The notes under the pieces were generated by a model that saw only the letters and a list, made by a program, of their open reading frames with translations, ran no database searches and was not told the origin of the DNA. The translations under genes were made by a program, and so were the position numbers. Source: Phycisphaerales bacterium (GTDB lineage: Bacteria > Planctomycetota > Phycisphaerae > Phycisphaerales > UBA1924). Taken from it: 64,000 nucleotides of DNA. Shown in pieces: positions 1-9,059 of this stretch (the first letter of the stretch is position 1; each line of letters opens with the position of its first letter). The DNA lies in NCBI GenBank assembly GCA_029260345.1, contig JAJDDK010000004.1:248001-312000 (forward strand). The letters are read 5' to 3'.

Positions 1-469
1 GCCAAACCGCCGCGACGCCCAGCCCCACAAACACCGGCGCAAACAGAAACGTCGCGACACCATGTCCAAACGGCCGGTGCGTCGCTTGCATTCCCGACAG
101 CACCGCCGCAACGACAAAGAGTGTCAATGCGACGATCGCCGGCGCCTTCCAGCCGCCCCGGCCGGCGCGCACGAACTCGCGCGGCCCGATGTTCTCATCC
201 ACCTCTACGGCGCCAACCTTGGTCTTGATGACCTTGTTCTGCACCTGGTCGTAGCCGCAGTGCATGCAGACGACGGCGTCTGCATTGGGCATCGGCTTGC
301 CGCACTTGGGGCACCGGTCGTCCGGATCGCTTGCCGGAGGCTCGGACGGCGCGGCGTCAAGACCATAGGTGGAGTCGCCGGCGTTCAGCGATTCGGCCGC
401 GCTCTCGGCGGGCGCCGTGTCGTGGTCGTTCTTGTTTTCACTGTGCGGTTCACTCACCGGCGCTGTCAT
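1..469 (-). CDS. Zinc-ribbon membrane protein, C-terminus beyond window edge
   Basis: This minus-strand frame opens with ATG at 469 and runs open to the left edge, so the C-terminus is missing. The N-terminal 50 residues are rich in Ser, Glu, Asp and Ala. A zinc ribbon follows (CPKCGKPMP, then CMHCGYDQ, about residues 53-76), then a hydrophilic linker and two hydrophobic segments that look like membrane helices. The Cys-x2-Cys-Gly-Tyr-Asp signature matches many other membrane proteins in this window. The gene is divergent from the arginase-family gene at 583. The function is unknown; the ribbon suggests metal binding facing the cytoplasm. Confidence 0.7.
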   Translation of the reverse strand, partial: MTAPVSEPHSENKNDHDTAPAESAAESLNAGDSTYGLDAAPSEPPASDPDDRCPKCGKPMPNADAVVCMHCGYDQVQNKVIKTKVGAVEVDENIGPREFVRAGRGGWKAPAIVALTLFVVAAVLSGMQATHRPFGHGVATFLFAPVFVGLGVAAVW

Positions 470-582
470 CCTTACGAAAATTGCTGAGCATTGCGGCCCG
501 CGTGCCTCCAGAGAAAGCCTACGCTTGACGCCCATGCGATGCGAGCCCGTGTGCACGCCGCGCCCAGCCGGAGCCCTGACCG

Positions 583-1626
583 ATGAACTTCAGTCCCGAT
601 GACATCATGTGCGCCGAAGACGGCCTCTTCGGCCTGCCGACCACGGTGGACGAAGCCGGCATTGTCGTCATTCCGGCGCCTTTCGACGGGACCACCACAT
701 ACGGGACGGGCACCGCCGACGGCCCCCGCGCCATCGCGAAAGCGTCCGTCCAGATCGACCTCTTTGATCTTCAGTTTGGGCGCATTTACGACGTCGGCCT
801 CGCCATGACCGAAGAAATCCCCGGCCTGCGCGACCTCTCCGATCGCGTGCGCGCCGTCGCCGCGCCAATCCTCGATCGCGGCATGGTGCGCCCCGAGGAC
901 CGCGCTGACATCGCCACAACCAACGAATTGTGCGCCCAAGCCGAGCAGCTCGTCTTCGACGCGGTCACCGCGCAACTTCGCAACGGAAAAATGATCGGCA
1001 TGCTCGGCGGCGAACATTCCATGTCGCAAGGCGTCATCCGCGCGTGCCTCGATCACGAACGCGCCTCCGACCCGTCAGCCACGATCGGCATCCTTCAAAT
1101 CGATGCGCACATGGACCTTCATCCCGCGTACGCCGACATGGTGTACTCGCACGCATCCGTCATGCGCAATGCGCTGGAAATGATGGACGGTGTGTCGCGA
1201 CTCGTGCAGGTGGGCATTCGCGATGTCGCCGAGCGCGAAGTGGAGTACGCACGGGAGCAGTCGCCGCGCATCGCGACGTACTTCGATATTGATCTCTGGC
1301 GCCGACTTGATGACGGGACATCGTGGCGTGAGTTGTGCTACGAAATTGTCGAATCCCTGCCACAGCTTGTCTACATCACATTCGACATCGATGGACTGGA
1401 GCCAACGCAGTGCCCGCACACGGGAACGCCAGTCCCCGGCGGCTTGACCTTTAATCAGGCAAGTATGCTGCTTGAAACATTGGCGCAATCCGGGAAACGA
1501 CTTGTCGGCTTTGATCTTGTCGAAGTCGCGCCCGGACCCGCTGAAGCGCCGGAGTTTGACGCCAACGTCGGCTCGCGCATCCTCTTCAAACTGTGCGGCG
1601 TCGCGGCCGCATCGCTCCAGCGTTAA
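583..1626 (+). CDS. speB: Arginase/agmatinase-family ureohydrolase
   Basis: This is a binuclear-manganese ureohydrolase of the arginase/agmatinase fold that would hydrolyse agmatine or another guanidino compound to urea and an amine. The metal-ligand motifs are present: GGEHS (His145), DAHMD (174-178) and DID (268-270, followed by GLEP). A Gly-Thr-Pro-x-Pro-Gly-Gly stretch follows them, as in agmatinases. At 347 residues it is longer than a typical 300-residue agmatinase, with about 45 extra residues between the N-terminal strand and GGEHS. The substrate cannot be fixed from sequence; formiminoglutamase and guanidinobutyrase are alternatives. It converges with the next gene and their stop codons overlap. 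Confidence 0.85.
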   Translation: MNFSPDDIMCAEDGLFGLPTTVDEAGIVVIPAPFDGTTTYGTGTADGPRAIAKASVQIDLFDLQFGRIYDVGLAMTEEIPGLRDLSDRVRAVAAPILDRGMVRPEDRADIATTNELCAQAEQLVFDAVTAQLRNGKMIGMLGGEHSMSQGVIRACLDHERASDPSATIGILQIDAHMDLHPAYADMVYSHASVMRNALEMMDGVSRLVQVGIRDVAEREVEYAREQSPRIATYFDIDLWRRLDDGTSWRELCYEIVESLPQLVYITFDIDGLEPTQCPHTGTPVPGGLTFNQASMLLETLAQSGKRLVGFDLVEVAPGPAEAPEFDANVGSRILFKLCGVAAASLQR

Positions 1627-3410
1627 TCCTCGCCTGGCGCGGCCTCAATGCCGGTCTGCTCCTGAATCCATTCCGTCATCAGGACAAGCACTTCCGGCGC
1701 AATCGTTTGCTCAATCGCGAGGTATTCACTCGGCAAGCCGAGCCGCGCCGTTTGCAGCAAGTGATTCAGCCCCGGCATCGTCACCAGCGTTGACTTCGAA
1801 TTCCCCGCGGTGTTCAGTGCGCCGCGGATCTGCGGCATGTTCTCATCCGGCGGCACCTGCAAATCCAGATCGCCCGTGATCACCAGCACCGGGATCTTCA
1901 ACGTGCGCAGCGCCGGACGATTGTCCAGCGCCATCACATCGCGGAACCAGGCGGACGTCATCATCGCCATCTGCTGATCAACAATGCGATCCGCGTACTC
2001 CTCCGCATCACTGGCGCCGCCGCGCTCCAGGAGCGCCAGCTTGCGCAGCGCCTCAGCGACCACGTCATCGGACTCGCCCCGAGCAATTGCGTCAAGCAAT
2101 TCCTCGTGCGCTTTCTGTTCGAGTTGTCGCTGCTCCGGCGGAACGCCAGCGGCGCCGCGCACCGCGTCACGCTGCATGACCAGCAGTTCCTTCCCGCTCA
2201 CCCCCGGCGCCGCGAGCATCACCATGAAGGACACGTCGTCCGAACGCGACGCTGCGATCGGCCCGATCCATGCGCCTTCGCTGTGACCGATCAAACCAAT
2301 CTTTGACGCATCGACGCCCGGCTGCTTCTTGAGAAACTCAACGCCCGCAACAGCGTCGGCGACGTTGGTCTTTGCAACGGTCTGCATGATGTCGCCGCCG
2401 GACGAACCGACGCCGCGATCATCCACGCGAAGCACCGCCACGCCGCGCCGCGACAAATAGTCCGCGATCACCCAAAAAGGCTTGTGCCCCATGAGCGTTT
2501 CGTCACGATCCTGCGGCCCCGAACCCGTCAGCATCAGCACTGCCGGGTGCGGCCCTTCGCCTTCGGGCATCGTCAGCGTGCCGGCCAGCGTCACGCCATC
2601 AACGGGGCTTGTGTATGTGACTTCGCGCTCGCTGTACGGAAACGGCGGCTTCGGATTTTGAGGCCGCTTCAAACCGACCGTTTCGTTCGGATCCGTCAGT
2701 TGCGTCATGCGCACAATGAACTGGGATCCCGCCTGCGAGAACATCCCGCTCGCCGATTCCTGCCCAACCCGCTCCAACTGAAAGATCGCCGGCGGCGGGG
2801 CGCCCTCCTGATCAAGCAGAATCGTGAAACCGATCTCCTCGTCAAAGCGCACGTCCTTCAGCGCCATGTTCGAGATGTTCTGAATTGGAACATCAATAAC
2901 GGCCGACCATCCGGTGTCGCCTTCTGGTGTGAAAGTGACCAGAAATTCAACATCCAGACCGGGGAGCTTCGCGACGCCTTTCCATCGCTGCACTTCGCGC
3001 ACGATCTCGCCGTCAAATTCCTCCACCGGCGGCGCCTGATCCAACCGGAATGCAAACGTCTGACCCTGCTGAGTCAACGTGCCGACAACCGACTCGCCAT
3101 TGCCACCGAGCCGACCTTCAAACACCGCGCCGACCGCGTTCCATGAAAACGAGATGGTCCGGTCTTCAAACGAAATCTCATCAAGAGGTTGTTCAACCGT
3201 GCCTTGTGACGGAATCGTGATCGTCCCCCACTGCTCGCCGTCCTCATTCGCGCCGATCTCGATCGAAAACTCCAGCGTCGCTCGATTGGGGAGTGTGACC
3301 GCGCCAGACCAAATGCCCGGTTCGATGGATTGAGCATTCGCCGCGGACGCGAATCCCAGCGCCGCCGCGATCCAAACCAAAGTCATCAACACCATGCGGC
3401 GTGCAGCCAT
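1623..3410 (-). CDS. Exported alpha/beta hydrolase (esterase/peptidase S9-like)
   Basis: The protein has 595 residues. A signal peptide (Met-Ala-Ala-Arg-Arg start, hydrophobic core, Ala-Asn-Ala-Gln cleavage region near residue 27) sends it to the periplasm or surface. Residues 30-240 hold two similar beta-rich modules. The C-terminal half is an alpha/beta hydrolase, with an oxyanion-type LTGSGPQDRD turn and the nucleophile elbow GHSEG (Ser377). ITGDLDLQVP probably carries the acid, and GLNHLL the histidine. The family includes esterases and acyl-peptidases; the substrate is unknown. The stop codon overlaps that of the convergent arginase-family gene. ATG at 3410 is chosen because it begins the signal peptide. 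Confidence 0.85.
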   Translation of the reverse strand: MAARRMVLMTLVWIAAALGFASAANAQSIEPGIWSGAVTLPNRATLEFSIEIGANEDGEQWGTITIPSQGTVEQPLDEISFEDRTISFSWNAVGAVFEGRLGGNGESVVGTLTQQGQTFAFRLDQAPPVEEFDGEIVREVQRWKGVAKLPGLDVEFLVTFTPEGDTGWSAVIDVPIQNISNMALKDVRFDEEIGFTILLDQEGAPPPAIFQLERVGQESASGMFSQAGSQFIVRMTQLTDPNETVGLKRPQNPKPPFPYSEREVTYTSPVDGVTLAGTLTMPEGEGPHPAVLMLTGSGPQDRDETLMGHKPFWVIADYLSRRGVAVLRVDDRGVGSSGGDIMQTVAKTNVADAVAGVEFLKKQPGVDASKIGLIGHSEGAWIGPIAASRSDDVSFMVMLAAPGVSGKELLVMQRDAVRGAAGVPPEQRQLEQKAHEELLDAIARGESDDVVAEALRKLALLERGGASDAEEYADRIVDQQMAMMTSAWFRDVMALDNRPALRTLKIPVLVITGDLDLQVPPDENMPQIRGALNTAGNSKSTLVTMPGLNHLLQTARLGLPSEYLAIEQTIAPEVLVLMTEWIQEQTGIEAAPGED

Positions 3411-3510
3411 GCCTTCTCCTCACATCAATGGAATGCGGGGCGCAATCGCCCCATGATCAGCCTTCATTTCAATTCTACGGGTCATCATCGCCGGCGTTTC
3501 GGGTCGCGAC

Positions 3511-4470
3511 TCAATCCGCGCCGTCCAGCTTGCGACGGAGCGTCATCGCCGCCCCCAGAATGCCCGCTTTTTCTTCAAGCGTTGATGCGACCACACGAAC
3601 TTTTTCGAGCGAAGCCGGGAAAGCAAATTCGCGCACCGTCGTTCGCACATGCTCCACATACGGCTCGCCGATCGCCTCGGTCAGCCCGCCGCCGAGCAGC
3701 ACCACCGGGACCGACAACAGCGTCACCGCCGAACTGATCCCAATTCCAAGCAGCTCCGCGGCGTCATGCACCACCGAACACGTGAGTTCATCGCCGGACT
3801 TGTACGCCTTCGCAATGATGCTCGATCGAACGGACGCGACATCACCATCGGACAATTCATGCAGTACGGTTTTGTGCGTGGGCGCGAGCTGCGCCAGCCG
3901 CCGCACCACCGCTGTGCGCGAGCAGATGTCTTCAAGTTTGCGCAAACCTTTCGCCGCACGCGGGAACAGGGTGATGTGCCCGATCTCGCCGGCCGTGCCG
4001 AACCCGCCTCGATGCAGTTCACCATCAAGGATGATCGCACCGCCGACGCCCGTGCCGACCCAGACACCCAGCGCTTCGCGCTCGCCTTTGATCGCGCCGT
4101 AGTGCAGTTCGCCCAGCACCGCCGCGTTCACATCATTCTCGACTGCAACCGGCGTCTGAAGTCGCTCGACGAGTTCGCGCTCAATCGGAAAATCGCGCCA
4201 CCCAAGATTCGGCGCATCCAGCAACACACCGTTCTCATGATCGACCGCAGCCGCAATCGCAAGGCCCACGCCGCCAACCTGCGCCGGCGTCACGCCGCCT
4301 TCTTCGCACACGCACTTGATCGCGTCGACGAGCCGCTCAAAGAGCACGTCCGTGCCTTTGTTGGCGCGCGTTTTCTTCTTAAGTTGCGATATGATCGCGC
4401 CCGACGCATCCACCACGCCAAGCTGCATGTTGGTCCCGCCCAGATCAATGCCGACAACCAGATCGCTCAT
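3511..4470 (-). CDS. ROK-family sugar kinase (glucokinase-like) lacking the Cys cluster
   Basis: This ROK-family kinase probably phosphorylates glucose or another hexose with ATP. The phosphate loop VGIDLGGTN is at the N-terminus, the catalytic ENDVN follows near residue 100, then the glycine-rich GTGVGG loop and GEIGH. The usual CxCGxxGCxE zinc cluster after GEIGH is absent; the region reads TLFPRAAKGLRKLEDICSRT. I place the start at 4470 because that ATG overlaps the gatA stop as ATGA, implying translational coupling. An ATG at 4494 would add eight residues. The gatA pairing has no obvious metabolic logic and may only be co-transcription. Confidence 0.85.
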   Translation of the reverse strand: MSDLVVGIDLGGTNMQLGVVDASGAIISQLKKKTRANKGTDVLFERLVDAIKCVCEEGGVTPAQVGGVGLAIAAAVDHENGVLLDAPNLGWRDFPIERELVERLQTPVAVENDVNAAVLGELHYGAIKGEREALGVWVGTGVGGAIILDGELHRGGFGTAGEIGHITLFPRAAKGLRKLEDICSRTAVVRRLAQLAPTHKTVLHELSDGDVASVRSSIIAKAYKSGDELTCSVVHDAAELLGIGISSAVTLLSVPVVLLGGGLTEAIGEPYVEHVRTTVREFAFPASLEKVRVVASTLEEKAGILGAAMTLRRKLDGAD

Positions 4471-5954
4471 GACGGAGGCTTTTGCAGATGCCACTCAGTC
4501 GCCGCCTCGTGCATGCGCGCAATGCGCAGCATGCGGACTTCATCAAAGGCAGGTGAAACGAGTTGCGCGCCGATCGGCAGCTTCACGCCATCCTCGACCG
4601 CCATCCCGACCGGGAACGACATCGCCGGAAGGCCGGAGAGGTTTGCCGCGACCGTGTAAAAATCTTCGAGATACATCGCGAGCGGGTCTTCGGTCTTGGC
4701 GCCGAGTTTGAACGCCGGATCGGGCGTCGTTGGCATCAGCACCGCGTGCACGTTGTTCTCACCGAATGCACGATCAAAATCGTTCTTGATGACCCGCCGC
4801 GCCTGCAGGGCCGTCTTGTAGTACGCGTCGTAATACCCTGACGACAGCGCATACGTTCCCAGCATGATGCGCCTGCGCACTTCCGGTCCAAACCCTTCAG
4901 CGCGGCTCTTCGAATACAGCGCCACCAGATCCTCACCCGGTCCGATCTCCGCGCGCCGCCCGTATCGAATGCCGTCGTACCGCGCCAGGTTCGTCGAAGC
5001 CTCCGCCGGCGCGATGATGTAATACGCCGCGATGCCGTAACCGATATTCGGCAAGTCGATCGGCACAATCTCAGCGCCAAGCGACTGATACGTCGCCACG
5101 ACCGCGCCGAACGCCTCCAGCACCGCCGGATGATTGTTCTCGTCTTTCGCCTGCGTTGGCACGCCGAGTCGTAAACCCGTCAGCGGCTGATTCACCGTCG
5201 CCAGAAAGTCCGGGGTATCGACGCGGGCGCTGGTGGAGTCCAACTCATCGGCGCCGCAGATGACATTCATCATCAGCGCGGCGTCCTCGACATTCCGCGC
5301 AAACGGACCGATCTGATCAAAGCTCGACGCAAACGCGACCAAACCCCATCGCGACACGCGCCCATACGTCGGCTTGATCCCAACCAAACCCGTGTGCGCC
5401 GCCGGCTGACGGATTGACCCGCCCGTGTCCGAGCCGAGCGACGCCGCGACCAAGCGCGACGCGACGCACGCGGCCGAACCGCCGCTGGAGCCGCCCGGCG
5501 TGCGCTGCGGATCCCACGGATTGCGCGTCGGCTGAAACGCCGAGCGCTCCGTCGATGAACCCATCGCGAATTCATCCATGTTCGCCTTGCCGACGATCAC
5601 GGCGCCTGCGTCCATCAGCTTCTGCACGGCCGTTCCGGTGAACGGCGATTCGTAATTCTCGAGAATGCGCGAGCCGCACGTGGTGCGCCCCCACGACAGA
5701 CACATATTGTCCTTGATCGCGACCGGAACTCCGGTCAGCGCGCCGACAGCCCCGGCGCTCTCAGCCTTGATCCGAGCATCCAGCCGCGCCGCCTGTTCGA
5801 GCGCTTCCTTCTCAAAGACCTGAAGGAACGCCCCCAAGGCGCCGTCCTGCGCGGCGATGCTGGCCAGGCTCGCCTGTGTCGCTTCTGTGCTGGAGGTGTC
5901 GCCGCGGGCGATCGCGTCACGAAGTTCGATGAGTGTGAGGTCAGTGAGGTTCAC
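4467..5954 (-). CDS. gatA: Aspartyl/glutamyl-tRNA amidotransferase subunit A
   Basis: GatA is the glutaminase/amidase subunit of GatCAB, which converts misacylated Glu-tRNA(Gln) or Asp-tRNA(Asn) to the correct amide in the cytoplasm. The amidase-signature triad is complete when counted from the GTG at 5954: Lys81 (VAIKDN), Ser156 (PGGSSGGS) and the nucleophile Ser180 (DTGGSIRQP). The frame stays open to an ATG at 6038, but those 28 residues look non-family (Arg/Pro-rich), so GTG at 5954, giving Val-Asn-Leu-Thr-Asp, is preferred. The partner gatC lies about 5.6 kb away on the same strand, beyond three inserted zinc-ribbon genes. The gene ends in an ATGA overlap with the ROK kinase. Confidence 0.95.
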   Translation of the reverse strand: MNLTDLTLIELRDAIARGDTSSTEATQASLASIAAQDGALGAFLQVFEKEALEQAARLDARIKAESAGAVGALTGVPVAIKDNMCLSWGRTTCGSRILENYESPFTGTAVQKLMDAGAVIVGKANMDEFAMGSSTERSAFQPTRNPWDPQRTPGGSSGGSAACVASRLVAASLGSDTGGSIRQPAAHTGLVGIKPTYGRVSRWGLVAFASSFDQIGPFARNVEDAALMMNVICGADELDSTSARVDTPDFLATVNQPLTGLRLGVPTQAKDENNHPAVLEAFGAVVATYQSLGAEIVPIDLPNIGYGIAAYYIIAPAEASTNLARYDGIRYGRRAEIGPGEDLVALYSKSRAEGFGPEVRRRIMLGTYALSSGYYDAYYKTALQARRVIKNDFDRAFGENNVHAVLMPTTPDPAFKLGAKTEDPLAMYLEDFYTVAANLSGLPAMSFPVGMAVEDGVKLPIGAQLVSPAFDEVRMLRIARMHEAATEWHLQKPPS

Positions 5955-6072
5955 CGCCGCACTGTAGCAAAGCGGCCTCGACCGCCCTGCGCCCCGATCC
6001 CGGGGGTCAATCTCCGGATAATCTGGAACCTCGCCCACCGCGGCGTCGTCTTACCCCTGACGGAGGACCGAC

Positions 6073-7623
6073 GTGCCCATTCTGCTTTGGATCATCGCCG
6101 GCGTCCTCACCCTCCTCGGCGGCGCCGCCCTCTGGCGCGGTCTCCGCGGCCGCCGCCTCAACGACCACCCGATCTGCCGCAAGTGCAAATTCGATCTGGT
6201 CGGTGTGTATTCACCGAACAACAAAGATGCTGGCGGGACGGGTGTCTCGCCCGTCCAAACAAACGAAGACCACCCACGCTGCCCCGAATGCGGCCGCGAT
6301 CTGAACCGCAAGCGCGCGGTCCGCCACGGCGAGCGGCGACGACGCCCGCGATTCATCATTGGTGGCGCTCTCTTATTTCTCATCGGCGTGAGCGCCCTCG
6401 GCGTGGCGACCTGGAAGAACGCATCCAATTTCGATGTGAACACCATCAAGCCCGAGTGGTTGCTGATGGTGCAACTTCACGATGCGTCATGGAGACCAAA
6501 CGACGCACAGTTCCGCGAATTGCGAAGACGTCTCGGCGCCGGCTCCCTCAGCGATGGGACTCTGCGCAAGCTCGCCATGGAGGGTCTGGCGCGGCAGTCC
6601 ACCGATCGCCCCTTGCCAAATGAATCCGGGCAACATGGCCGCCGCGTTGAAGAATGGAAAGTCGAATGGGGCTCAATCATCGTTCGGGCAATCCGTCGTG
6701 GCCTTCTCAGTGACGGCGCGATCATCCGCTTTCTCTCAAACGCCATGTTTGTAACGACGTCGGCTCATCCAACCACACCAATCGGCATGCCACTGCGGCT
6801 CAACATCAGCTATCAAACAGATCTCGCCGGGTACCACAACAATCCGCCCGTCGTTCACGCAGAATTCGCCTTCATATCCGTAGACGGTGAAATCATTGCG
6901 CGCAATGTCGGCGCGCACAACATTCGATTGTGGGAGCATTCCGGCGGCTTTGGAACGCGCCTCAAAGTCCCGTTCGAGAACATCGAACCTGGCTTGCACC
7001 GTGTGGGCGCCACCATTCGATACCGCTTCTACGACGACTGCGGCGGACGATACGAACCGCACGAACATGCAACAACTCCTCGCGTTGAATGGCGCGAGAC
7101 GCACGTCTTTGACGTGCACATTCAACCGGCAGGTACGCCGGAATATGACTTGATCGTCCGTCCGGAGGATCGCGCCGCTATGCACGATGGCGCGGCGGCG
7201 CAATTTGATTCCATTCGTGTCACGGAAGGACATTGGTCGCCTCAGGCGAAGGAGCGACTTACTTTGCCTCCATTTCCTCACCCTGTGTGCGCTGAAGTCA
7301 TTCTGCGATGCACTGAAGGGGACTTCGTGATTCAGCACTTGATTTTTGACTCGCACACTGGAGGCTCCTTTATTCCAAAGGGTCCTGAAGAGTTCCCAAC
7401 ATTGGACGAGTCAGTCACGATCATCCTGCGCCCAAAGCCTGAACTCGCAGAGCGGCATCTGCCGCTGCAAGCGATGTGGGGAGAGGACATCGTGCTCGAA
7501 AACGTGCCCGTCAATCGACTGACGCCGGCGGAAGTCGAGGCGGAGCAAGCGGAACGTCGCCGCGCCATCGAAGAGCTGTATCGCAAGAAATACGAAAAGG
7601 AATCCAAAGGCGGTGGCGCATGA
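6073..7623 (+). CDS. Zinc-ribbon membrane protein, paralogue 1 of 3
   Basis: The protein has 516 residues, with a GTG start at 6073 about seven bases after a GGAGG site. Order: a membrane helix (residues 1-22), a basic loop, a zinc ribbon with Cys pairs near 35/38 and 70/73, a second helix (about 95-113), a conserved N-T-I-K-P motif, then about 380 residues probably outside the membrane. The loop between the two Cys pairs contains Gly-Thr-Gly-Val-Ser-Pro-Val, encoded by a dispersed inverted repeat. It is the first gene of a three-paralogue operon. The function is unknown and I recognise no enzyme motif in the large domain. Confidence 0.8.
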   Translation: MPILLWIIAGVLTLLGGAALWRGLRGRRLNDHPICRKCKFDLVGVYSPNNKDAGGTGVSPVQTNEDHPRCPECGRDLNRKRAVRHGERRRRPRFIIGGALLFLIGVSALGVATWKNASNFDVNTIKPEWLLMVQLHDASWRPNDAQFRELRRRLGAGSLSDGTLRKLAMEGLARQSTDRPLPNESGQHGRRVEEWKVEWGSIIVRAIRRGLLSDGAIIRFLSNAMFVTTSAHPTTPIGMPLRLNISYQTDLAGYHNNPPVVHAEFAFISVDGEIIARNVGAHNIRLWEHSGGFGTRLKVPFENIEPGLHRVGATIRYRFYDDCGGRYEPHEHATTPRVEWRETHVFDVHIQPAGTPEYDLIVRPEDRAAMHDGAAAQFDSIRVTEGHWSPQAKERLTLPPFPHPVCAEVILRCTEGDFVIQHLIFDSHTGGSFIPKGPEEFPTLDESVTIILRPKPELAERHLPLQAMWGEDIVLENVPVNRLTPAEVEAEQAERRRAIEELYRKKYEKESKGGGA

Positions 7624-9059
7624 TGTTGTGGATTGCTTTTTTCCTTCTGTTTGCCCTCGCCCTCACGACCCTCTTCCTCGGCCTGCGCGGCAAGCGCGTC
7701 AACGACCACCCAATCTGCCGCAAATGCAAGTTCGATTTGGTCGGCGTCTACGCGGCGGAAAACAAAGCCACCGGTGCGACGGACGTCCCGCCCGTCGTGG
7801 CGAACGACAACAGCAATCGATGCCCCGAGTGCGGCCGCGATCTGAGCCGCAAGCGCTCCGTGCGCTTCGGCGCGCGGCGAAAGCGCCCATTCCACCTCTC
7901 CACCGCCGCCGCGCTGCTCTTCCTTTCCATCGGCATCGGCGGCGCCTGGGGCTGGGGGCGCGCCAACACCTTCAACTGGAACACGATCAAACCAACGTGG
8001 TGGCTGGTGATCGAAGCCGACAGCGCTGACACGGCCATCTCCGGCGCTGCGCTTGATGAACTCGTGCTTCGAGCGGCGAAACAAGAACTCCTGCGCGGCA
8101 CGCACGAACGACTCGTGCAGCGCGCCCTCACGATTCAAGCCGATCCAATTGCGAACTGGCACACTAGTTGGGGTGATTTGGTCGAGATCGCAATGTCGCA
8201 GGATTGGCTCTCGGACGACGACACGCTCGCCTATATCAAGAATGTGCCGGGGATCATGGCGCGTGTGCGCTCACCAGTTGTGCATGGCGGCGTCACATCA
8301 CTGAGCTTTGTTTTCGCGCCATACCGCGCCGGCAGCGGCGACCATCGTGCGTACCAGTTGCTGGGCGAACCACTTGAACTGCGCCTCAACGGCGAGGTCG
8401 TGCCGCACCAAACTGGGTATGCCTCATTCTCACCCGGTCGTGGTACACCGAGCTGGGCGATGAGCGATGTCCTCCCCACCACAATGCCCGGCGACAACAC
8501 GGTGGATGCGACCATGCAACTTCGCCTGCGTCGCACGGCGCGTATGGGTCCCGGCGGCGCCGGCATTGGCATCTCTGATATCCCGCCTGAGCCCTCAGAG
8601 ACGGACTCCAAACCTTGGACAGTCACTCTGTCCACCACCTTTACCGTCCTCGAACCCGGTGAGAGCGATGTCACCCTCATCGCGGCGCCGCAACATGCCG
8701 ACGCGATTCGCAATTCCATCCGCATTGATCGTGCGCACATCGAGCGCACGCCCGAAGGCGACACAGTGCAAATCAGCGTGATGATCTCGCAACCCCCCAT
8801 AGACGTTGCATTCCAGATCCTCGCGCGCAAAGGAGACGTCGAAGTGCCGCTCGGTCTTTGTCATGGTGGCCCGAACGCCAGCATGGGGACTGGCGGACGT
8901 GCGACCGAAGTAGATATTGATCTCAATGGCGCTCAACTCATTTTCCGAGGCAGCGCCGCGGCCGCGCGCCGATCGCACACGATGCGCGAAATCTGGGACG
9001 GCGAGATCGTGATCGACGACGTGGTCTGGGAAATCGAGGAGCCGCAGGACGAATGGTGA
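7620..9059 (+). CDS. Zinc-ribbon membrane protein, paralogue 2 of 3
   Basis: The architecture matches the preceding gene: an N-terminal helix, a split zinc ribbon (HPICRKCKFDL then RCPECGRDL), a second helix, an FNWNTIKP motif and a large extracytoplasmic domain (479 residues). I place the start at 7620, where ATG overlaps the upstream TGA as ATGA; a longer in-frame opening to 7476 only reads through the neighbour. The inter-knuckle loop here is Gly-Ala-Thr-Asp-Val-Pro-Pro-Val, a decayed version of the repeat-derived loop in paralogues 1 and 3. The function is unknown. Confidence 0.8.
   Translation: MMLWIAFFLLFALALTTLFLGLRGKRVNDHPICRKCKFDLVGVYAAENKATGATDVPPVVANDNSNRCPECGRDLSRKRSVRFGARRKRPFHLSTAAALLFLSIGIGGAWGWGRANTFNWNTIKPTWWLVIEADSADTAISGAALDELVLRAAKQELLRGTHERLVQRALTIQADPIANWHTSWGDLVEIAMSQDWLSDDDTLAYIKNVPGIMARVRSPVVHGGVTSLSFVFAPYRAGSGDHRAYQLLGEPLELRLNGEVVPHQTGYASFSPGRGTPSWAMSDVLPTTMPGDNTVDATMQLRLRRTARMGPGGAGIGISDIPPEPSETDSKPWTVTLSTTFTVLEPGESDVTLIAAPQHADAIRNSIRIDRAHIERTPEGDTVQISVMISQPPIDVAFQILARKGDVEVPLGLCHGGPNASMGTGGRATEVDIDLNGAQLIFRGSAAAARRSHTMREIWDGEIVIDDVVWEIEEPQDEW

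Noticed and set aside
472-1056. A 194-codon minus-strand frame
   Set aside because: It is antisense to the arginase-family gene, which has all metal-ligand motifs on the plus strand.
2484-3146. A 220-codon plus-strand frame
   Set aside because: It is antisense to the exported alpha/beta hydrolase and rich in Arg/His, typical of a shadow frame in GC-rich DNA.
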